This document shows, one piece after another, positions 26,718 through 35,324 of a stretch of DNA of 40,471 bases (position 1 is its first letter; each line of letters starts with the position of its first letter). The stretch spans positions 1 through 40,471 of the forward strand of contig PALN01000052.1 of assembly GCA_002706405.1 (NCBI GenBank), written 5' to 3'. The translations under genes and the position numbers were made by a program. The notes under the pieces were generated by a model that was given only the letters and a program-made list of their open reading frames with translations, searched no databases and was not told the DNA's origin. Origin of the DNA: Rhodospirillaceae bacterium (GTDB lineage Bacteria; Pseudomonadota; Alphaproteobacteria; Rhodospirillales; Casp-alpha2).

Positions 26718-27685
26718 TCCAGATTCTTAGCGGCGGCCGCGTCGGGCCCGCCGTTGAGGAATTCCGCGTTGTCTTGGATCAAGGTCTTCAGAAAACTGTG
26801 CACGTTGCGGATGCGCGGGATGTGTTCCAGATCGTCGTGCATGCTGAGCCAGAAATCCCGCTTCACGCACAGCCGGTCGCCCAGCACCCGTTCCAGGCGC
26901 GGATCCTGATCGGCGACGAAGGTGGGCTGCATGGAAATGCCCATGCCCGCCGCCGCCGCGTGATATTGGCCGACCAGACTGGTCGAGCGGAACACCACGT
27001 TCTGATCACGCAGCACATCCGACAGCCAGCGCACCGCCGGGATCGCCACCAATTCGTCGATGTAGTCGATGAAGCGATGCTGTTTCAGGTCTTCGATCGT
27101 CTGCGGCCGGCCGTAGCGATCCAGGTAGTCCTTGGAGGCATAGAGGAACAACGCGAACTCACCGATCTTTTCGCTGGTGATGCGATGGCCGCTCGGCCGC
27201 GGAAAGCTGATGAGGACATCGGCCTCGCGCTTTGACAGGTTGACCCAATGGGACGCCGTCACCAGTTCCACGTTGATCGACGGATGCTGTTCATAAAGCG
27301 CCAGCATGCGCGGCGCCAGATACAGGCTGCCGAGCGCTTCCATGGTCGCGACGCGGATCGTGCCGCTGACCTCTGCCGCCTCGCCGCTGAAGGTGGTGGC
27401 AATCTGGGCGATATGCGCTTCGATGCCTTCGGCCTCGCGCAGCAGGTCCTCTCCCCGATCGGTCAGCAGAAAGCCGCCCGGGGTGCGCTCGAACAGCTTG
27501 GCGCCGAGCGCCGCTTCCAGCGTCTTGATCCGCCGCCCGACCGTGGAATGGGTCAGCGACAGCGACCGTGCCGCATGGCTGAGCGAGCGATGACGCACCA
27601 GGGCCAGAAACAACGCGATGTCATCCCAGTCGAAGCGGGACAGCTCCGAGGCATAGGCGCGCGGTTTGGGTTCCTGTTTGGTCAC
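26702..27685 (-). CDS. LysR-family transcriptional regulator
   Basis: A 327-residue regulator with the N-terminal winged helix DIALFLALVRHRSLSHAARS and STVGRRIKTLEAALGAKLFE, then a periplasmic-binding-like effector domain. The GTG start at 27683-27685 has GGGAGAG upstream. It is the last gene of the leftward nitrilase/Liv set, 30 nt after the nitrilase stop, and its 3' end overlaps the AtuA-partner gene. LysR proteins usually control adjacent genes, but here it is codirectional with and downstream of its probable targets. The effector domain extends normally to residue 300. Confidence 0.92.
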   Translation of the reverse strand: MTKQEPKPRAYASELSRFDWDDIALFLALVRHRSLSHAARSLSLTHSTVGRRIKTLEAALGAKLFERTPGGFLLTDRGEDLLREAEGIEAHIAQIATTFSGEAAEVSGTIRVATMEALGSLYLAPRMLALYEQHPSINVELVTASHWVNLSKREADVLISFPRPSGHRITSEKIGEFALFLYASKDYLDRYGRPQTIEDLKQHRFIDYIDELVAIPAVRWLSDVLRDQNVVFRSTSLVGQYHAAAAGMGISMQPTFVADQDPRLERVLGDRLCVKRDFWLSMHDDLEHIPRIRNVHSFLKTLIQDNAEFLNGGPDAAAAKNLDQSAR

Positions 27686-27715
27686 GTTCGGCTCTCCCAG
27701 AATGATGGGCGGACC

Positions 27716-28762
27716 TTACCCCACCGCGGCATCGTCCTCCAAGGTTCCGGCTTCGAGTGCCGCAAACGGCATTGCCCGGCCCTGCCCGCCCAGATCCTCG
27801 AACTGCGCCGGCGCCTGTTCGCGCCGCCGGACCGTCAGCCCGAACACGTCGTAGCGATTGTAATAGCCGGACACATCATGGAACTGCTTGGGCACGATGC
27901 AGTCTTCCAGATCGATCTGTTCGATCAGCAAATGGTCTTCGTCCTTGCCGCTTTCGGCAATGGGCAAGCCGCTCGGCCCGACGATCAGGGAAACACCGGA
28001 GGGTGATTCCTTGACGATGCGCACCGCGTCGTCGTTGACCTGGGAAATGATGTCGTAGGCGGTGTCGTCGAGGCGCGCGGCGCAGACGATGTTGAATACC
28101 TTGCCTTCGAACGAATGGGCCGCCGCCCGGATACGGTTCGCCGCCGCCAAATCGTAGCGGTCGTTGGCCGACGGCTCGTGGGTCGGCCAGACGGGCGGAT
28201 AGGTGGAAATATGGATCTGCTCACCCTGGGCGATCAGGCTGTAACGCGCCAACGGGTTGGTGTTCTCGCCGCAGATCAGGGCACCGATACGGCCAAGCGG
28301 CGTATCGACCACACGCAGGCCCGCGCCGTCGCCGTTCGCCCAGACCAGCTTTTCATAGAACGTGGGCACCAGTTTGCGGTGATGATTGAGGATCGAGCCG
28401 TCGGCGCCGATCAGAAGATTGCTGTTCCAGATGCAGCCGACGCTGCGGTCCGTCGATTCGCTGATGCCGATCGACACGATCATGCCCGTGTCGCGCGCCG
28501 CCGAGCAGATCTTCAGGACCTCCGGCCCCGGCACGCGGATGGACTGGCTGACGAACCGTTTGAACAGATCATGATTGTGGATGGGCGCCGCCAAGGCCGG
28601 CCACACGGGAAACCCGGGAACGAACGATTCCGGAAAGGCGATCAACTGCACGCCTTCCGCCGCCGCCTTGTGGATGTACTCGCACGCCTTGTCGACGGTG
28701 GCGCGGGCATCTAGATAGACCGGCGCCAGATGAGCCGCCGCGACCGTGATTTTATGGTTCAT
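27716..28762 (-). CDS. Nitrilase (carbon-nitrogen hydrolase superfamily)
   Basis: Hydrolyses a nitrile to a carboxylic acid and ammonia, or acts on a related C-N bond. The 348-residue protein carries the full Glu-Lys-Cys triad: Glu45 in IAFPESFVPGFP, Lys130 in NHHRKLVPTFYEK and Cys164 in LICGENTNPLARY. The CGENTNPLARY block and the length are those of true nitrilases (branch 1), not amidases or NAD synthetase domains. It follows the binding-protein gene of a Liv-type importer after 117 nt, which includes a CTCCCC-N8-GGGGAG hairpin at 28800-28819. The pairing suggests import then hydrolysis, with ammonium as product. Confidence 0.92.
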   Translation of the reverse strand: MNHKITVAAAHLAPVYLDARATVDKACEYIHKAAAEGVQLIAFPESFVPGFPVWPALAAPIHNHDLFKRFVSQSIRVPGPEVLKICSAARDTGMIVSIGISESTDRSVGCIWNSNLLIGADGSILNHHRKLVPTFYEKLVWANGDGAGLRVVDTPLGRIGALICGENTNPLARYSLIAQGEQIHISTYPPVWPTHEPSANDRYDLAAANRIRAAAHSFEGKVFNIVCAARLDDTAYDIISQVNDDAVRIVKESPSGVSLIVGPSGLPIAESGKDEDHLLIEQIDLEDCIVPKQFHDVSGYYNRYDVFGLTVRRREQAPAQFEDLGGQGRAMPFAALEAGTLEDDAAVG

Positions 28763-28879
28763 GTTCGGTCTCGTGTTGTCGCGAGGTGGCGCCGGCCATC
28801 TCCCCTGTGGCGTGGGGAGGGAGACGCGGGCGGAGACGGCCGGCTCCTCGCAGTGGTTATCGGGTACCGCAGGCGTGGA

Positions 28880-30193
28880 CTACAGCTTGTAGGTGCGGAA
28901 GTCGTAGCGCGGCGGCAGTTTCGCCATCAGGTCCTCACGGGGAATGCGCTTCTTGAGGACAAATTTGGAATCCTCGACGCGGCTCATGTAGCAATCGATC
29001 ATGCCGCTGTGGTCCTCGGCGCGCAGGATCTTCGATCCCTGCGGGTGGGCCATGGAGTTTTCCATCTTCAGACCTTCGAGCGCTTCGATCACGCCGGGCG
29101 TGTCTTTGTTGGTCTGCCAGCCGGAAGCCTCGATGGCGGCCTTGAGGGCGAAGAAGTTCTCGTAGCTCTGCCAGGCGTGGCTCTTGGCCATGACCTTGCC
29201 GGAGCTTTCTTCCTTCGCGTAGACCGGATCGACGCCCATCATCTCGACGAACTTGGCGTGGTACTCATCGTTCTTGAACTCCAGCGGACGCGGGAAGTTC
29301 TCCAGGAAGTAGACGCCTTCGGTCGCCCCGTCGATGTCGCGGGGATCGATTGCCTCGATGGTCCCGGACACGGAATACATCTTCATCTTTTCGTCCAGGC
29401 GCATGGATTTGGACTGCGTATAGAAGGCAACCGACAGCGCGCCGAAGAACACGGAGAACAGGACTTCCGTTTCTTCCGGAATACGCGCCAGGTACGGCAC
29501 CAGATCCTTGGTGCCGAGCGGCACGGCGATGGGATCGTTGACTTTGCCGCCGGCGGCTTCGATCAGCTTGCGGTGTTCCTGGTGATGGCTATGGCCCCAG
29601 GCGTAATCCGGGAAGATCATGGTCCAGTTCTTGCCCAGGTTTTCCATGGCCCAAGGCACCCCGGCCGCGGCCAGAGCATAGGTGTCGGTACCGGTACGGA
29701 AGCTATAGCGCGAGCCCTTGGAGCCCGTCGCCTCGGTCGCTTCACCGGCCGAGAAATACGGCGTCTTCAATTCCGTCGCGATGGGGATCGAGGCCAGCAT
29801 GATGCCCGAATGGACGGAGCCGACAACGAACGACGCTTTCTGCCGCTGGATCAGCGAGCGCAGCTTGCGCGCACCTGCGGCGGGGTTCGATTCCGTGTCC
29901 GCCACAGCCAACTCGACCTTGCGTCCGGCGATGCCGCCGCCTTCGTTGATCACCTTGACCGCCGCCTGGGCGCATTTGTCGTGCCAATAACCCCAGGATG
30001 AGAAACCACCGGTCAACTCGCACTGATGGCCGATCACGATGGGACCGGATGCTTTGGCGAACGCGTTATGGGTGATCCCGAAATAGGCCGTCGTCGCGGC
30101 CGCACCACCCGCCAATGCGGTCTGCAGGAAGGATCGCCGCGTCTGGCCTGCACGGGGTGCCGCGGCCGGCTTCGATTTCACGTCTTTGGTCAT
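28880..30193 (-). CDS. Liv/urea-type ABC transporter substrate-binding protein, Tat-exported
   Basis: A 437-residue periplasmic receptor of the branched-chain amino acid/amide type (peripla_BP_6). The N terminus has a twin-arginine motif TRRSFLQ (Arg19-Arg20) and a hydrophobic stretch ending at AFA, so it is probably exported folded. The mature protein has IVIGHQCELTGGFSSWG, GIAGRKVELAVADTESNP and VVGSVHSGIMLASIPIA. Unlike many operons, it lies at the end of the permease/ATPase genes, 62 nt after livF. The presence of a nitrilase gene next suggests a nitrile, amide or amino-acid-like ligand, but this is inference. Confidence 0.92.
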   Translation of the reverse strand: MTKDVKSKPAAAPRAGQTRRSFLQTALAGGAAATTAYFGITHNAFAKASGPIVIGHQCELTGGFSSWGYWHDKCAQAAVKVINEGGGIAGRKVELAVADTESNPAAGARKLRSLIQRQKASFVVGSVHSGIMLASIPIATELKTPYFSAGEATEATGSKGSRYSFRTGTDTYALAAAGVPWAMENLGKNWTMIFPDYAWGHSHHQEHRKLIEAAGGKVNDPIAVPLGTKDLVPYLARIPEETEVLFSVFFGALSVAFYTQSKSMRLDEKMKMYSVSGTIEAIDPRDIDGATEGVYFLENFPRPLEFKNDEYHAKFVEMMGVDPVYAKEESSGKVMAKSHAWQSYENFFALKAAIEASGWQTNKDTPGVIEALEGLKMENSMAHPQGSKILRAEDHSGMIDCYMSRVEDSKFVLKKRIPREDLMAKLPPRYDFRTYKL

Positions 30194-30255
30194 GTTCTGT
30201 CTCCAGCTGGGTTGAGTGACGAATGGTCGTGAAGCCCCGCCTTCATCGGCGGTTG

Positions 30256-30954
30256 TTAGACGGTGACCCCGAGATACCGGTGCAGGGTCTCCTTATCGTC
30301 TTTAAGGTCCTGGGCGGCGGCCTGGTGAACGACGGCCCCCTTCTCCATGATGTAGATGCGTGAACACAGACGAAGTGCGGTCTTGATGTTCTGCTCGACC
30401 AGCAGGATCGACACCCCTTCGTCGTTGACCGCCTTGATCTCGCGGCGGATATCCTGAACCAGGATCGGCATGATGCCTTCGGTCGGCTCGTCCAGGATCA
30501 GCAGCCGTGGCTGCATGACGAGACAGCGCGCGATGGCGAGCATCTGCTGTTCGCCGCCGGACAACGTTCCGCCGGGCTGGCTCAGCCGTTCCTTAAGGCG
30601 CGGGAAGCGGTCGAACACATAATCGAAGACCTGCGACGGCGGCGCCTTGGTCAGGCCGATTTCCAGATTTTCTTTCACGGAAAGAGACGGGAAAATTCCC
30701 CGCCCCTGCGGCACATAGCCGATCCCCGTGCTGGGAATGGTGTGCGGCGCGATGTCGGTCAGATTGCTGCCGTTGAAGGAAATCTCGCCGCCGGTCGCCT
30801 TGACCAGGCCCATGATGGTTTTCAACGTCGTCGTCTTGCCGACGCCGTTGCGGCCCAGAAGCCCCACGGCCTCGCCGGACTGCACCTTTAGCGATGTCCC
30901 CTGCAGGACATGCACCTTGCCGTAATGGGCGTGGACGCCATTCAACTCAAGCAT
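30256..30954 (-). CDS. livF: ABC transporter ATP-binding protein, LivF type
   Basis: One of two ATPases powering the Liv-type importer. A 232-residue protein with Walker A GLLGRNGVGKTTTLKTIMG, the signature TLSGGEQQMLAIARCLVM and Walker B LLILDEPTEGI. The segment GIGYVPQGRGIFPSLSVKEN is the LivF hallmark. ATG 30954 is chosen because the protein then opens MLELNGVHAHYG as in the family; it overlaps the livG stop by 8 nt. Confidence 0.95.
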   Translation of the reverse strand: MLELNGVHAHYGKVHVLQGTSLKVQSGEAVGLLGRNGVGKTTTLKTIMGLVKATGGEISFNGSNLTDIAPHTIPSTGIGYVPQGRGIFPSLSVKENLEIGLTKAPPSQVFDYVFDRFPRLKERLSQPGGTLSGGEQQMLAIARCLVMQPRLLILDEPTEGIMPILVQDIRREIKAVNDEGVSILLVEQNIKTALRLCSRIYIMEKGAVVHQAAAQDLKDDKETLHRYLGVTV

Positions 30955-31699
30955 CGTCGTCCCCCAGGTAAGCCGCGCGCACATCGGCGTTTTCGGATAT
31001 CTCGGCCGGCGTTCCGCGCGCCAGCACCGTGCCCAGCGCCATGACGATGATGTCGTCGGAAATGTCGAACACCACCTCGATGTCGTGTTCGATGATCACG
31101 ATGTCGATGCGCTTGGACAGTTCACGAATCTTCTCCACGGTGCGCTCGGTCTCGGCCGGGCCCATGCCGCAGATCGGCTCGTCCAACAACAGAAGCTTGG
31201 GCTCGGTCGCCAGGGCAATGCCGATCTCAAGCAGCGCCACGTCGCCGTATGACAGGTTGACCGCCTCTTGCGATGCCAGATGGGTCAGCTGCAATTCCTC
31301 AAGCAGCGCATCGGCGCGCTCGTTCGCCACGCGGCAGGCTTTCATGCTGGTGAACGGGCGGAAAATGCCTTGCCGCGACTGCGCCGCGATCCACAGGTTC
31401 TCGCGCACCGTCATGCCGTGGAAGACACTTTTGATCTGCAGGGTACGCGCCAGCCCCAGGCGGCTGATCTCATGGACGGAACTGTTCGTGATGTCCTTGC
31501 CCATGAAGCGGATTGATCCGGCCGATGGGTTGAGGATGCCCGTGATGACATTGAACAGGGTCGTCTTGCCCGCTCCGTTAGGGCCGATCACCGCCGTCAG
31601 CTTGCCGCTGTCGACCGTGGCATGCACGCCGCCGAGGGCCGCCAGGCCACCGAAATGTTTCTCGACGCCGTCGATTTCAAGGATCGGGGTTGCGGTCAT
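30947..31699 (-). CDS. livG: ABC transporter ATP-binding protein, LivG type
   Basis: The second ATPase of the importer, 250 residues. Walker A is AVIGPNGAGKTTLFNVITG, the signature helix is LSYGDVALLEIGIALA (a degenerate LSGGQ usual in LivG) and Walker B is LLLLDEPICGM. The loop FMGKDITNSSVHEISRLGLA is typical of LivG. It overlaps livM by ATGA (31696-31699) and livF by 8 nt, so all are co-translated. Confidence 0.95.
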   Translation of the reverse strand: MTATPILEIDGVEKHFGGLAALGGVHATVDSGKLTAVIGPNGAGKTTLFNVITGILNPSAGSIRFMGKDITNSSVHEISRLGLARTLQIKSVFHGMTVRENLWIAAQSRQGIFRPFTSMKACRVANERADALLEELQLTHLASQEAVNLSYGDVALLEIGIALATEPKLLLLDEPICGMGPAETERTVEKIRELSKRIDIVIIEHDIEVVFDISDDIIVMALGTVLARGTPAEISENADVRAAYLGDDDA

Positions 31700-32709
31700 G
31701 GCTGGTCCTCCCGTTTGTCACCGGCAACAGGATCAGGGGTCTCCGGACGGGCGATGCGATTGACCAGGGCATGCCAAAGTCCGCCCAGGCCCTTGGGTGC
31801 AAAGATCACGACCAGGATGACGATGACGCCGACCAGGATCTGGTAATGCTCCCAGATGTGGGACAGTTCCTCGCGCAGAACGATCAGCAGCGACGTTCCG
31901 ATCACCGGCCCCAGGAGCGTGCCCGCCCCGCCGATGATGGCCCAGACCACTGCTTCGCCCGACACGTGATAGAACATGTAGGACGCCGAGGCATAGCGTC
32001 CGAAGAAGGCGAACAGCGCCCCCGCGGTGCCGGCGATGAAACCGGCGATGACGAACGCCGTCAGGCGGATCAGATAGACGTTAAGCCCGATCAGCGACGC
32101 CCGCGTGGCGTTTTCCCGGACCGTGCGGAAGGCCCAGCCGAGCGGGCTTTTCAGGATCACACCCAACAGCACGTAGCAGATGCCGACCATGGCGATGATG
32201 AAGTAGTACTGCACCGTGGGATCGGTCAGCGACAGTTCCCAGTCGCCCAGGCTGACGATCGGCGGCATGGAGAACGACAAGCCGTCATCGCCGCCGGTCA
32301 GCGGCTTCCAGGACAGGGCCGCGAAATAGAAGATCAGCGAGAACACAACGGTAATGATCGCGAAATAATGCCAGGTCAGGCGTACGGCGAGCGCCCCCGC
32401 GATCAAGGCCATCACCGTCGCCAACAAGACGCCCAGACCGAAGGCGGGCCAAAACCCGAGCCCCAGCTTGGCGACGCCGATGGCGACCCCATACATGCCC
32501 ATGCCGAAGAACAGGGCCTGACCGAACGACAGCAGGCCGACATACCCGAACAGCAGGTTCACGCTGGCGGCCAGCAGGGACCAGATCAGCATTTCGGAGT
32601 AGATATCGACCCAGAATTCATCGACCACCAGCGGCAGCAGCCAGGGGGCGGCGACGGTCAACAGTGCGACCAGGGCAAGGCCCAAGCGGTTGATTGTGGC
32701 CGCCGTCAT
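31696..32709 (-). CDS. livM: ABC transporter permease, LivM type
   Basis: Inner-membrane permease of 337 residues with about nine or ten hydrophobic segments. The family motif NLLFGYVGLLSFGQALFFGM is near residue 50, and RTVRENATRASLIGLNVYLI plus IGGAGTLLGPVIGTSLLIVL lie in the second half. The ATG at 32707-32709 overlaps the livH stop. The frame continues far upstream, but those residues are low-complexity Arg-rich antisense-type sequence within livH, so they are excluded. Confidence 0.94.
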   Translation of the reverse strand: MTAATINRLGLALVALLTVAAPWLLPLVVDEFWVDIYSEMLIWSLLAASVNLLFGYVGLLSFGQALFFGMGMYGVAIGVAKLGLGFWPAFGLGVLLATVMALIAGALAVRLTWHYFAIITVVFSLIFYFAALSWKPLTGGDDGLSFSMPPIVSLGDWELSLTDPTVQYYFIIAMVGICYVLLGVILKSPLGWAFRTVRENATRASLIGLNVYLIRLTAFVIAGFIAGTAGALFAFFGRYASASYMFYHVSGEAVVWAIIGGAGTLLGPVIGTSLLIVLREELSHIWEHYQILVGVIVILVVIFAPKGLGGLWHALVNRIARPETPDPVAGDKREDQP

Positions 32710-33563
32710 CGTGTCGCCCCCGAGAAGATACCGTGCGGACGGACCAGCAGAACGACGCTCATCAGGCAAAGCGAGCCGATCCGCGCCAGGGTCGGGTCCG
32801 TGAAGCTGGCCATCACGCCTTCGAAAAAGGCGAGCATGACAGCGGCCGCGACCGTGCCTTCCATATTGCCCAAGCCGCCGATGATCACCGCCATGAAGCA
32901 GAACGGCAGGATATCGACGCCGGCCTGGAAGTCGACGGTGGTGATGGGACCGGCGACGACGCCGCCGAGCGCCGCCATGGCGAAGCCGATCGCGAAGGTC
33001 ACCATATAGACCCGGCGGGCCGGGATGCCCATGGCCGTTGCCGTTTCCGGATCGAAACGGACGGCGCGCATCCAGGTGCCCAGCTTGGTCCGATGCAGGA
33101 ACAGGAAGAAGCAGCAAATGGCGGCGATCGACAACAATGCCGCGAACAGGCGGTAGATTTCGTATTCCAGCCCGAACAGCAGCACCGTGCCTTCGATGGG
33201 CGCCGTCAGGCGGGCCGGCGTGGCCCCGAAGGTCGCCCGCACCCCTTCCTGAAGGATGATCGACAGGCCGAAGGTTGCGACGATGGACAAGGCCGCCGCG
33301 TTCTTGATCGGCTGGATCACCGTGTATTCGATCAACGCCCCAAGGGCGAAGCCCACGATCGGCACAATGGCGAAGGCGAGCCAGTAATTGCCTGTCGCGT
33401 CGAATACGAACCAGGCCATCACGGTGCCGACCATAAAGAAGTCACCGTGGGCGATGTTGATGATATCGAGAAGCCCGAAAATGATCGACAGGCCCAGGGC
33501 GATCAACGCGATGATCAACCCCCAAACGATGCCGTTCATCCCAAGCGCTATGACAAGTTCCAT
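32706..33563 (-). CDS. livH: ABC transporter permease, LivH type
   Basis: First gene of the importer operon, a 285-residue permease with about eight hydrophobic segments. Characteristic parts are ALGLSIIFGLLDIINIAHGD near the N terminus, RAVRFDPETATAMGIPARRV and AVIIGGLGNMEGTVAAAVML. ATG 33561-33563 gives the usual N terminus MELVIALGMNGIVWG; upstream in-frame codons to 33644 do not resemble the family. The 5' flank carries the palindrome at 33651-33676. Confidence 0.94.
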   Translation of the reverse strand: MELVIALGMNGIVWGLIIALIALGLSIIFGLLDIINIAHGDFFMVGTVMAWFVFDATGNYWLAFAIVPIVGFALGALIEYTVIQPIKNAAALSIVATFGLSIILQEGVRATFGATPARLTAPIEGTVLLFGLEYEIYRLFAALLSIAAICCFFLFLHRTKLGTWMRAVRFDPETATAMGIPARRVYMVTFAIGFAMAALGGVVAGPITTVDFQAGVDILPFCFMAVIIGGLGNMEGTVAAAVMLAFFEGVMASFTDPTLARIGSLCLMSVVLLVRPHGIFSGATR

Positions 33564-33650
33564 GGCTTTAAGCGACCCCCATGTGAGCACCCGTTTTTTG
33601 GTGCATGTTGCGAAGACGGTGCCTTGAATTAATTTGAACGGCAATTCGAA

Positions 33651-33676
33651 ATTTTTGCACGTATCTGTGCAAAAAT
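33651..33676. promoter_or_regulatory. Perfect 26-bp palindrome upstream of livH (candidate operator)
   Basis: ATTTTTGCAC (33651-33660) and GTGCAAAAAT (33667-33676) are exact inverted repeats around a 6-base spacer GTATCT. The core TGCAC-N6-GTGCA resembles NtrC sites but has one base too few in the spacer. On the minus strand TTGCAC within it could be a -35 with TCGAAT 17 bases later. It sits about 90-115 bp before the livH start in an AT-rich stretch. A second, weaker inverted pair GCACC/GGTGC lies at 33588-33605. Confidence 0.6.
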
Positions 33677-33822
33677 AATCAGATATCTCCGTCAGAGATC
33701 ATATCTTCGTATTCAAAATGGGTCATGTAAAGCTTGGCGCAGCGGACAAGCCATTGGAAACACAGGCGTGTTTTTCGGCGTCACGCGCGTTGGCGAGGGC
33801 GCCCCTGTCGGCGGCGCTGCGG

Positions 33823-35019
33823 CTATTTACCGCACAGGATGGCCCCATAGCGGATGGTGAATAGGGCAAAGGCCGCACACCACAATCCACCCGACAGGGA
33901 CAGAATCAGGTGATAGTCGCCCGTGAACGGGGCGCCGACACGGGCCGCCGCGGCCAGGAACGCGAAAATATAAACGGCGGTTGTCGCCGCATCGGCAGCC
34001 AGCGCCCGTCCCGTATGCCCCAGGGTCGCCCGGGTCATCACGGCCAGCACCATGCCCCCCATGGCCCCGGTCGTCAGGGCGTGAAGGCCCGCCGTCTGCG
34101 GGATATCGTCGGCGAATTCAGTGACCCCGATCAGTAACAGCCCGACCGGAACCCATAGGTATCCGGCGTGCAGGCTCCAGACCAGGGGGTCGCGCAGGCA
34201 GTGCAGGCCCCGCCAGCGGCCGATCCGAACGACATGCAGCGCCCCTGCCCCCAGAAGCAGATACGCCGTCACCGCGTGATTTGGCAGGGCGACCCAGCCC
34301 GCGAGGGCCAGCAGGGTCACCAGCAGCACACCGCGGTCGAAGCCGTTGAAGGGAACCGGGCGGGCGACCGCGGGTCGGTTTTTGGCCAGCCAATTACCCG
34401 TGAAACTGGGGATGATCCGCCCCCCGACCAGCGAGATCAGCATGACGATCACGGCAACCCCCAGGTGGGGCCCGACCTGCTCCGGCACGGCGATGCCCGC
34501 AACCTCGGCATGGGACAGACCGTTGGCGACGGCCAGCAGCCCGACCGCACCGACAACCGGCAGGTTGCGCCAGTTGCGTCCGGCGACGATCTCGCGCAGC
34601 GCCACCGCGATAAGCGCCAGAAGAAACGTCCCGTCGATCACGGCGGCGGGCAGGACGCCCAGGGTCGCACTATGGGCGACCGCGACACGCCCGGCGAACC
34701 ACAGCCCGAACAGACCGATCAGCCCCCATCCCTGCAGGGGCATCCGCCCGGTCCAATTGGGAATGGCGGTCAGAAGAAAGCCGGCAATGACCGCGGCGAT
34801 GACGCCGAACAGCATTTCATGGGCGTGCCACATGATGGCTGGAAATACGGTGCGGATCGTTATGTCCCCGGTCAGAACGGCAACCCACAGGGCGACATAA
34901 ACGACCGCCGACACCCCCGCCGCCAGAAAGAACGGCCGAAACCCTTGTTTGAACACGGCCGGGCCGGCCCATTCCGCATACCGCGGGACCACTTCCGAAT
35001 CGCTTATCCGTATAGCCAT
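33823..35019 (-). CDS. nnrS: NnrS-family multi-pass membrane protein
   Basis: NnrS is a haem- and copper-containing membrane protein linked to nitric oxide/nitrosative stress tolerance and denitrification. The 398-residue protein has about twelve hydrophobic segments. Conserved features are FKQGFRPFFLAAG near the N terminus, IMWHAHEMLFGVIAAVIAGF with its His residues, LTAIPNWTG, and ALTTGAMGGMVLAVMTRATLGHTG, again with a conserved His. ATG 35017-35019 with AGGAGG upstream is preferred to the longer open frame. A class-II FNR-type promoter lies 110-160 bp upstream. No nitrite or nitric oxide reductase genes are in the window. Confidence 0.93.
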   Translation of the reverse strand: MAIRISDSEVVPRYAEWAGPAVFKQGFRPFFLAAGVSAVVYVALWVAVLTGDITIRTVFPAIMWHAHEMLFGVIAAVIAGFLLTAIPNWTGRMPLQGWGLIGLFGLWFAGRVAVAHSATLGVLPAAVIDGTFLLALIAVALREIVAGRNWRNLPVVGAVGLLAVANGLSHAEVAGIAVPEQVGPHLGVAVIVMLISLVGGRIIPSFTGNWLAKNRPAVARPVPFNGFDRGVLLVTLLALAGWVALPNHAVTAYLLLGAGALHVVRIGRWRGLHCLRDPLVWSLHAGYLWVPVGLLLIGVTEFADDIPQTAGLHALTTGAMGGMVLAVMTRATLGHTGRALAADAATTAVYIFAFLAAAARVGAPFTGDYHLILSLSGGLWCAAFALFTIRYGAILCGK

Positions 35020-35135
35020 CTTCGACCTCCTTGCCTGCACTGACAACGGGCGCCAGGACCGACCACGTCCCGGCCCTGCCATCCATGTGGCGCCTCCCGG
35101 GGTTGAGTTAAAGGCCGGAGCCGACCACCAATGGC

Positions 35136-35177
35136 AATATGACGCAGACCGATGGGCCGCGACTTGACCAAACTCAA
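35136..35177 (-). promoter_or_regulatory. Class-II FNR/NNR-type promoter of nnrS
   Basis: The box TTGA-CCAAAC-TCAA (35164-35177) matches the FNR/Dnr/NnrR half-sites exactly. On the minus strand a -10-like CATATT lies at 35136-35141. Box centre to -10 centre is 32 bases, exactly the geometry of activators bound at -41.5. Predicted transcription start is near 35129. The regulator itself is not in the window. Confidence 0.7.
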
Positions 35178-35216
35178 GCCGCGCCATCAATTTCGGTGCA
35201 TGTCAGGGAGAGGATC

Positions 35217-35269
35217 GGTCGCGCTGCAGGGATCGAACCTGTGACCTACAAAAAGGGCACCTCTCTACC
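35217..35269 (-). pseudogene. Decayed partial copy of tRNA-Lys
   Basis: The minus strand from 35269 to 35217 repeats the D-loop GGTAGAG and, with gaps, the anticodon region. It then repeats the T-arm and acceptor 3' half of the tRNA-Lys gene. The 30 bases 35220-35249 match 35375-35404 with one mismatch. The 5' acceptor strand, D-stem and a proper anticodon stem are missing, so it cannot be a functional tRNA. It lies downstream of the intact tRNA and its terminator. Confidence 0.75.
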
Positions 35270-35324
35270 TTTTTGACCTGTGGCGCAATATTGCCACAGC
35301 AAGTATTACTGGCGGTTCTTTTGG

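Noticed and set aside
31690..33009. 439-codon plus-strand frame opposite livM and livH
   Set aside because: Antisense of membrane permease genes with Gln/Asp/His-rich composition and no motifs.
33588..33605. Second NtrC-like pair GCACC/GGTGC before livH
   Set aside because: The gap of 8 bases between half-sites is too long for NtrC; may be a chance hairpin.
33651..33676. Canonical NtrC binding site
   Set aside because: TGCAC and GTGCA half-sites are 6 bases apart; the NtrC consensus needs 7. Kept only as an unassigned palindrome.
35217..35269. Second functional tRNA
   Set aside because: No 5' acceptor strand, broken D-stem and no proper anticodon stem; treated as a relic.
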